DNA of 11,099 nucleotides from Oscillospiraceae bacterium (GTDB lineage Bacteria; Bacillota; Clostridia; Oscillospirales; Oscillospiraceae), in the NCBI GenBank assembly GCA_031280325.1, contig JAITGW010000010.1:1-11099 (forward strand). Reading direction: 5' to 3'. Of the stretch, positions 7,151 to 11,099 are shown in pieces. The notes below the pieces were generated by a model. It did no database searches. It was not told where the DNA came from and saw nothing but the letters and a program-made list of their open reading frames with translations. Within the stretch, counting starts at the first letter, position 1; each line of letters begins with the position of its first letter. A program made the translations under genes and the position numbers.

Positions 7151-7552
7151 ATGAAAACACTTGCGCTGTATTACTCTCGCGGAGGTCACACAAAAAAGTA
7201 TGCCGAAGCGCTTGGCGCGGAGGCTGTCCTGGAGCTTGTTCCGACGCGGCGCGTCGGAATTCTGAAAGCGCTCGCGCTCGGCTGTATCGCAGCCGCGAGG
7301 GGGCGCGCCTGGCGGATTGAGCCGCTTGACGTGAACCTCTCCGATTTTGAGCGTATCGTTTTATTAGCCCCCGTGTGGGCAGGAGGCGCAGCTCCGCCGC
7401 TGAACGCCGCGCTTGAGCTGTTGCCGCCGGGCAAGACGGTAGACGTCAGGCTTGTTTCCGCGGGAGGCAAAAGCGCTTGCCGTGAGCGCATAAAAGCGAA
7501 GATCACGGAGCGGGGCTGCGCGCTCGGGAGCTTTGAGGATATAAAAGCATAA
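7151..7552 (+). CDS. small flavodoxin-like protein
   Basis: The 133-residue protein begins like a flavodoxin: a hydrophobic first strand, then YYSRGGHTKKYAEAL (7-21), where SRGGHT (9-14) stands in the place of the FMN-phosphate loop S/T-x-T-G-N-T. A middle strand reads IVLLAPVWAGGAAPP (69-83), resembling the PVWxGxxxP second FMN loop of flavodoxin-family reductases, and LVSAGG (101-106) fits a third. Flavodoxins are usually 140-180 residues, so this is at the short end, and the segment after residue 106 is reduced. AAAGGAG at 7136-7142, eight bases before the ATG, supports the start. It lies 18 bases after the mogA-like gene and is probably the last gene of the operon. FMN binding and redox role are inferred; the partner is unknown. 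Confidence 0.72.
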   Translation: MKTLALYYSRGGHTKKYAEALGAEAVLELVPTRRVGILKALALGCIAAARGRAWRIEPLDVNLSDFERIVLLAPVWAGGAAPPLNAALELLPPGKTVDVRLVSAGGKSACRERIKAKITERGCALGSFEDIKA

Positions 7553-7594
7553 GGCATTTCCCGAATGACGGCGGAATATACGCGATTTTGAGAT

Positions 7595-7654
7595 TTTACA
7601 CAGATTTAACATAACCGCGCTTTTTCATTTAACACTCCGCGAATAAAATTACAC
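7595..7654 (+). promoter_or_regulatory. candidate Pho box (PhoP-binding direct repeats) and promoter region of pstS
   Basis: Four same-strand repeats resemble the Bacillus PhoP consensus TT(A/T/C)A(C/T)A: TTTACA at 7595, TTAACA at 7606, TTAACA at 7629 and TTACAC at 7649. The start-to-start distances of 11, 23 and 20 bases keep them near one face of the helix. TAAAAT at 7644-7649, with a poor -35 (TTTTCA at 7622-7627, 16-base spacer), is a possible -10. If correct, the first three repeats sit about 25-60 bases upstream of transcription, as in B. subtilis Pho promoters. The position in front of pstS fits phosphate-starvation control. The remainder of the 147-base gap (7553-7699) shows no convincing terminator for the upstream operon. 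Confidence 0.5.
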
Positions 7655-7699
7655 CGTAACTGGAAATGATGTAATAAAAATAATCGGAGGAATGAAAAA

Positions 7700-8641
7700 A
7701 TGAAGAAAATCATCAGCATTGCGCTTGTATGCGTACTCCTTCTGGCTTTCGCGGTAAGCTGCGAGAAGAAGTACGGAACCGAGAGCCCCGATTCCACACC
7801 GACCGCGCTTTCCCCGGAAAAGACGCCCGACAATACCCCGAGCGCTGTGCCCGAAGCAACGACGGGCGCAATCAACGTAATCTCCCGCGAGGAAGGCTCC
7901 GGCACGCGCGGCGCGTTTATTGAGCTGTTTGGCGTTGAGCAGAAGGACGCTGACGGCAAGAAAATTGACTATACGACTGATGCCGCCGAGATCACGAGCA
8001 GCACGGCGGTCATGATGACGACCGTCGCGGGCGACAAGAGCGCCATCGGCTATATTTCCCTTGGCTCGCTCAACGATACTATCAAGGCGCTTAAGATTGA
8101 CGGCGCGCTCCCCTCCGCAGCGACGGTTAAGGACGGCAGCTATGCGATCTCCCGCCCGTTTAACATTGCAACAAAGGACGGATTGTCCGACGCCGCACAG
8201 GATTTCATTAGCTACATCCTCAGCGAAGAGGGTCAGACAATCGTCGAGGGCTCGGGATACATCCGCCTTGACACGCTGAAGACCTATGAATCCAACGGAA
8301 GTGCGGGCAAGGTAGTAATCGTGGGCTCATCCTCGGTTTCCCCTCTTATGGAGAAACTCAAGGAGGCTTATGAAGCCCTGAACACCGGCGCGAGCATTGA
8401 GATTCAGACGAACGACTCCACCACAGGCGTGATGAGCGTGATCGAGGGTATATGCGACATTGGCATGGCATCCCGCGCGCTCAAGGACAGCGAGATCGAG
8501 AAAGGCGTTTCTGAAACGACGATTGCCACGGACGGAATCGCCGTAATCGTGAACAACGCCAGCGCGATCAGCGCGCTGACAAAAGATCAGGTCAAATCGA
8601 TCTATGTCGGAGAGGTCACGGATTGGGCGGAGCTGAGCTAA
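7700..8641 (+). CDS. pstS: phosphate-binding lipoprotein PstS, apparently circularly permuted
   Basis: This is the extracellular phosphate receptor of the Pst ABC transporter. Residues 1-20 are a lipoprotein signal peptide (MKK, hydrophobic core, lipobox AVSC with Cys21 as lipid anchor), followed by a Ser/Thr/Pro-rich tether to about 56. The binding fold comes in unusual order. First is SREEGSGTRGAF (62-73), then a block with TVAGDKSAIGYISLGSLND (108-126), SRPFNIATK (151-159) and YILSEEGQ (172-179), which in E. coli-type PstS form the second half. Then come GSSSVSPLMEKL (209-220), DSTTG (239-243), CDIGMASR (252-259), DGIAVIVN (278-285) and VGEVTDWAEL (303-312), normally the first half. Each motif occurs once. 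GGAGG at 7686-7690 is the ribosome site. Codons lean more to C-ending forms than in the aro genes, in line with high expression. Confidence 0.93.
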   Translation: MKKIISIALVCVLLLAFAVSCEKKYGTESPDSTPTALSPEKTPDNTPSAVPEATTGAINVISREEGSGTRGAFIELFGVEQKDADGKKIDYTTDAAEITSSTAVMMTTVAGDKSAIGYISLGSLNDTIKALKIDGALPSAATVKDGSYAISRPFNIATKDGLSDAAQDFISYILSEEGQTIVEGSGYIRLDTLKTYESNGSAGKVVIVGSSSVSPLMEKLKEAYEALNTGASIEIQTNDSTTGVMSVIEGICDIGMASRALKDSEIEKGVSETTIATDGIAVIVNNASAISALTKDQVKSIYVGEVTDWAELS

Positions 8642-8659
8642 GCACCGCGGTAATAACAA

Positions 8660-8692
8660 GCGGCAGGTCCGGATCTTATCCGGGCTTGCCGC
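8660..8692 (+). terminator. strong hairpin between pstS and pstC
   Basis: Arms 8660-8674 and 8678-8692 form a 15-base-pair stem (two G-U pairs, the rest Watson-Crick) around a CTT loop, 18 bases after the pstS stop. No T-run follows (the next bases are GTCTGAG), so it is not a standard intrinsic terminator. A likely role is partial termination, or protection of the pstS mRNA 3' end so that PstS is made in excess over the membrane subunits. The role is inferred; the stem is seen directly. Confidence 0.65.
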
Positions 8693-8712
8693 GTCTGAGT
8701 TTGGCAAGATTA

Positions 8713-8741
8713 TTGATAAAATATTACAAAAGCCATATTAT
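8713..8741 (+). promoter_or_regulatory. candidate promoter ahead of pstC
   Basis: TTGATA (8713-8718) and TATTAT (8736-8741) each match the housekeeping sigma consensus in five of six positions, with the optimal 17-base spacer. Transcription would begin near 8748, only about nine bases before the pstC ATG and inside its GGGGTGAGG ribosome site, which argues against efficient use. It could also be chance in an A/T-rich spacer. Confidence 0.35.
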
Positions 8742-8756
8742 AGACGGGGTGAGGAT

Positions 8757-9641
8757 ATGACAAGACGGAAAAACAGCGCGCGGCGCGTGTCTATAATACG
8801 CACTCGGGAAAATGTCATGAGGGCCGTGTTTCTGTTCGCCGCCTGCGTGACGATTCTGTGCGTTGCGCTTATCTGTGCGTTTCTGTTCGTAAAGGGCATG
8901 CCCGCGATCGCTGAAATCGGCGTGTTCAAGTTTCTCGGCGGGATGAGGTGGAAGCCCGGAAATGATCTTTACGGCATATTTCCGATGATAATCGGTAGCC
9001 TTTATGTCACGGCGGGGGCGATCATCGTCGGCGTGCCGCTCGGTGTGCTTACGGCCGTTTATCTCGCGCGGTTCTGTCCGAAGCGGATTCACCGTTTGCT
9101 TAGTCCGGCGGTGTCGCTCATGGCGGGGATTCCCTCCGTTATATACGGCTTTTTCGGCATTGTCGTTCTCGTTCCCGCGATCAGGGCGGTTTTCGGCGGG
9201 GGAAAAAGCGTTCTGACGGCGTCCATCCTGCTTGGAATCATGATTTTGCCGACGGTCATAACGGTTTCGGAGAGCGCGATTCGCGCGGTTCCTCAGACTT
9301 TCTATGAGGGCGCGCTGGCGCTTGGCGCAAGTCACGAGCGCAGCGTCTTTTTCGCGGCGCTCCCCGCGGCGAAAAGCGGGATTCTCGCGTCGGTTGTCCT
9401 TGGAATCGGGCGGGCTGTCGGCGAGACGATGGCTGTCGTCATGGTCGCGGGCAATCAGGCGGTGATTCCGGCGAGTATCCTCAAGGGCGTGCGCACGCTT
9501 ACGGCGAACATCGTGCTTGAAATGGGCTATGCGGCAGATCTGCACCGCGAGGCGCTTATCGCCACGGCGGTTGTGCTGTTTGTGTTCATACTACTGATTA
9601 ACCTCTTGCTATCGTCGGTGAAAAGGAGGGCGGCAAAGTGA
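8757..9641 (+). CDS. pstC: phosphate ABC transporter permease PstC
   Basis: One of two membrane subunits that form the phosphate channel. The 294-residue protein has a basic cytoplasmic N-terminus (1-22) and about six hydrophobic segments, roughly at 24-46, 76-103, 119-145, 151-173, 207-231 and 267-287. After the second, VPLGVLTAVYLARF and GIPSVIYGFFG (124-134) are typical PstC blocks. The EAA-type loop that contacts the ATPase is EGALALGASHERSVFFAALP (184-203). GRAVGETMAV (218-227) carries the conserved Arg and Glu implicated in phosphate transport in E. coli. The ATG at 8757 follows GGGGTGAGG, which lies very close to the start; a later Met21 is possible but would remove only the basic leader. 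The stop overlaps the pstA GTG start. Confidence 0.95.
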   Translation: MTRRKNSARRVSIIRTRENVMRAVFLFAACVTILCVALICAFLFVKGMPAIAEIGVFKFLGGMRWKPGNDLYGIFPMIIGSLYVTAGAIIVGVPLGVLTAVYLARFCPKRIHRLLSPAVSLMAGIPSVIYGFFGIVVLVPAIRAVFGGGKSVLTASILLGIMILPTVITVSESAIRAVPQTFYEGALALGASHERSVFFAALPAAKSGILASVVLGIGRAVGETMAVVMVAGNQAVIPASILKGVRTLTANIVLEMGYAADLHREALIATAVVLFVFILLINLLLSSVKRRAAK

Positions 9642-10480
9642 AAAAGGCGCGCAAGCTTGATGCTGTATCCATTCTCCTGCGCGCCGCCGTGAACGCAGCC
9701 GCGGTACTCACGGCGTTTATCGTTTTCTTTATCGTCGGCTATATTCTCTTCAAGGGGATTCCAAACCTCACGCCGTCGCTTTTCGCCCTGAAATACAACT
9801 CTGAGAACGTTTCGCTGTTCCCCGCGCTTGTGAATACGGTCATCATGACGGCGCTTGCCCTGCTCATCGCGGCGCCGCTTGGGATTTTTGCCGCCGTATA
9901 CCTTGCGGAATACGCTTCGCGCGGCAATAAGCTTGTGCGGGCAATCCGCATGGCGGCTGAAACGCTGTCGGGCATTCCGTCGATCGTATACGGGCTTTTC
10001 GGAATGATATTCTTTGTTACGGCGCTGCATTGGAACCTCTCGCTGATCGCCGGCGGCTGCACGCTTGCGATCATGGTTCTGCCGCTCATCATGCGCACGA
10101 CGGAGGAGGCGCTTATTGCCGTGCCGGACTTGTATCGCGAGGGGGCGTTCGGTCTCGGCGCGGGACGGCTGCGTACTGTGTTCCGAATTGTCCTGCCCTC
10201 TGCCGTACCCGGGATTTTATCCGGCATTATCCTTGCCACAGGTCGTATCGTCGGAGAGACGGCGGCGCTTATCTTCACGGCGGGGACGCTCGCGCAGATA
10301 CCGGACAGTATTACGGACTCCGTGCGGACGCTGTCTGTACACATGTACAATATTTCAAGCGAGGGGCTGTACATCAACCAGACCTATGCCACGGCTGTTG
10401 TGCTTATCGCGCTCGTCGTGCTGATTAACGCGCTGTCGTCGCTCGCCGCGAAAAAGATGATGGGAGGTCGCAATGGATAA
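9638..10480 (+). CDS. pstA: phosphate ABC transporter permease PstA
   Basis: The second membrane subunit of the Pst transporter, pairing with PstC and docking PstB. The 280-residue protein has a first membrane segment at about 17-38, then further hydrophobic stretches near 62-90, 112-130, 135-152, 192-215 and 250-268. Recognisable blocks are [15 protein letters not shown] (79-93), [15 protein letters not shown] (112-126), the EAA-type loop [20 protein letters not shown] (168-187) and [10 protein letters not shown] (202-211). The start is GTG at 9638 in a four-base overlap (GTGA) with pstC, with AAAAGGAGG at 9621-9629 as ribosome site. The 3' end overlaps pstB by eight bases. Confidence 0.95.
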   Translation: MKKARKLDAVSILLRAAVNAAAVLTAFIVFFIVGYILFKGIPNLTPSLFALKYNSENVSLFPALVNTVIMTALALLIAAPLGIFAAVYLAEYASRGNKLVRAIRMAAETLSGIPSIVYGLFGMIFFVTALHWNLSLIAGGCTLAIMVLPLIMRTTEEALIAVPDLYREGAFGLGAGRLRTVFRIVLPSAVPGILSGIILATGRIVGETAALIFTAGTLAQIPDSITDSVRTLSVHMYNISSEGLYINQTYATAVVLIALVVLINALSSLAAKKMMGGRNG

Positions 10481-11099
10481 GCTGACTATAAAAAATCTTG
10501 ATCTATATTACGGCGCTTTCCAGGCGCTGAAGGATATAAACATGATTGTTTCGGAAAACGGAATCACCGCGTTCATCGGTCCGAGCGGCTGCGGCAAAAG
10601 CACGCTTCTCAAAACGATCAACCGTATGAACGACCTCGTTGAGGATTGTAAAATCACAGGCGGCGTGCTGCTTGACGGAGAGGATATCTATGGCAAAATG
10701 GATGTTAACAGCCTGCGGAGGCGCGTCGGCATGGTGTTCCAGAAGCCGAATCCGTTTCCCATGAGCATTTATGATAACATTGCCTTCGGACCGCGCACGC
10801 ACGGGATACACTCGCGCGTGCAGCTCGACGAAATCGTGGAAAAGGCTCTGCGTTCCGCCGCGATTTGGGACGAGACGCGCGATCGCCTGAAAAAAAGCGC
10901 GCTGGGGCTTTCCGGCGGTCAGCAGCAGCGGATATGTATCGCGCGCGCGCTCGCGGTCGAGCCGGAAGTGCTGCTTATGGACGAGCCGACAAGCGCGCTT
11001 GACCCGATTTCAACGTCACGTATAGAAGATCTTGTCAGCGAGCTTAAAACGAGTTATACTGTAGTAATCGTGACGCACAATATGCAGCAGGCGGCGCGA
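10473..11099 (+). CDS. pstB: phosphate ABC transporter ATPase PstB (partial, runs off right edge)
   Basis: The ATP-hydrolysing subunit of the Pst transporter on the cytoplasmic face. 209 codons are open to the window end; PstB is usually about 250 residues, so some 40 are missing. The nucleotide-binding domain is complete to the H-loop: Walker [10 protein letters not shown] (36-44), the PstB-typical INRMNDL (49-55), Q-loop [10 protein letters not shown] (89-98), signature LSGGQQQR (146-153), Walker B VLLMDEP (166-172), D-loop SALD (174-177), and THNMQQA (201-207) with His202. The ATG at 10473 overlaps the pstA stop by eight bases in a different frame, with GGGAGGT at 10462-10468 just upstream. 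phoU often follows pstB in such operons and would lie beyond the edge. Confidence 0.96.
   Translation, partial: MDKLTIKNLDLYYGAFQALKDINMIVSENGITAFIGPSGCGKSTLLKTINRMNDLVEDCKITGGVLLDGEDIYGKMDVNSLRRRVGMVFQKPNPFPMSIYDNIAFGPRTHGIHSRVQLDEIVEKALRSAAIWDETRDRLKKSALGLSGGQQQRICIARALAVEPEVLLMDEPTSALDPISTSRIEDLVSELKTSYTVVIVTHNMQQAAR

Noticed and set aside
7553-7594. Intrinsic terminator after the flavodoxin-like gene
   Set aside because: The best stem (TTCC/GGAA arms near 7557-7575) is short and bulged and is not followed directly by a T-run.
7692-7703. ATG AAA AAA TGA mini-frame just before pstS
   Set aside because: Only three codons. Its spacing from GGAGG is too short, and the pstS ATG at 7700 gives a proper lipoprotein signal peptide.
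8724-9545. 273-codon open frame on the minus strand opposite pstC
   Set aside because: Its translation is rich in Arg, His, Asn and Asp with no fold-like pattern. It is antisense to a clear permease, and long open antisense frames are expected from the GC-biased codons of this genome.

Overview
The window looks like chromosomal DNA from a GC-rich Clostridia-type Firmicute. Supporting signs are strong AGGAGG-like ribosome sites, a type I-beta DAHP synthase like that of Thermotoga and Gram-positives, short clostridial-looking AroA and AroC, a lipoprotein PstS of clostridial layout, and direct TTWACA repeats resembling a Gram-positive Pho box. The genus cannot be told from the sequence. Every gene found is on the + strand.

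Region 1 (1-7132, perhaps to 7552) is a tightly packed aromatic amino acid operon: aroB (3' end only), aroA, aroC, aroF, pheA, a fused shikimate kinase/type II dehydroquinase, aroE, a MogA/MoaB-family gene and a small flavodoxin-like gene. Five junctions overlap by 4 bases (ATGA or GTGA), which suggests translational coupling. Together these genes encode all seven steps from erythrose-4-phosphate and PEP to chorismate (AroF, AroB, AroQ domain, AroE, AroK domain, AroA, AroC), plus the bifunctional PheA that takes chorismate to phenylpyruvate. Visible control points at the protein level are the N-terminal ferredoxin-like domain of AroF and the ACT domain of PheA. No tyrA or trp gene is present.

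Region 2 (7553-7699) is the only intergenic stretch that clearly separates two transcription units. It holds four TTWACA-like direct repeats, a plausible PhoP-binding region, ahead of pstS.

Region 3 (7700-11099) is the high-affinity phosphate ABC transporter: pstS (lipoprotein binding protein), a strong hairpin, pstC and pstA (permeases) and the first 209 codons of pstB (ATPase), which runs off the right edge. The PstS chain appears circularly permuted: motifs normally found in its second half come first.

No RNA gene, CRISPR array, insertion sequence or integrated element was seen. The content is mainly housekeeping. The points most worth a second look are the kinase-dehydroquinase fusion, the permuted PstS, the Pho-box-like array, and the molybdopterin and flavodoxin-like genes attached to the aro operon. 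I did not find a wholly new system.
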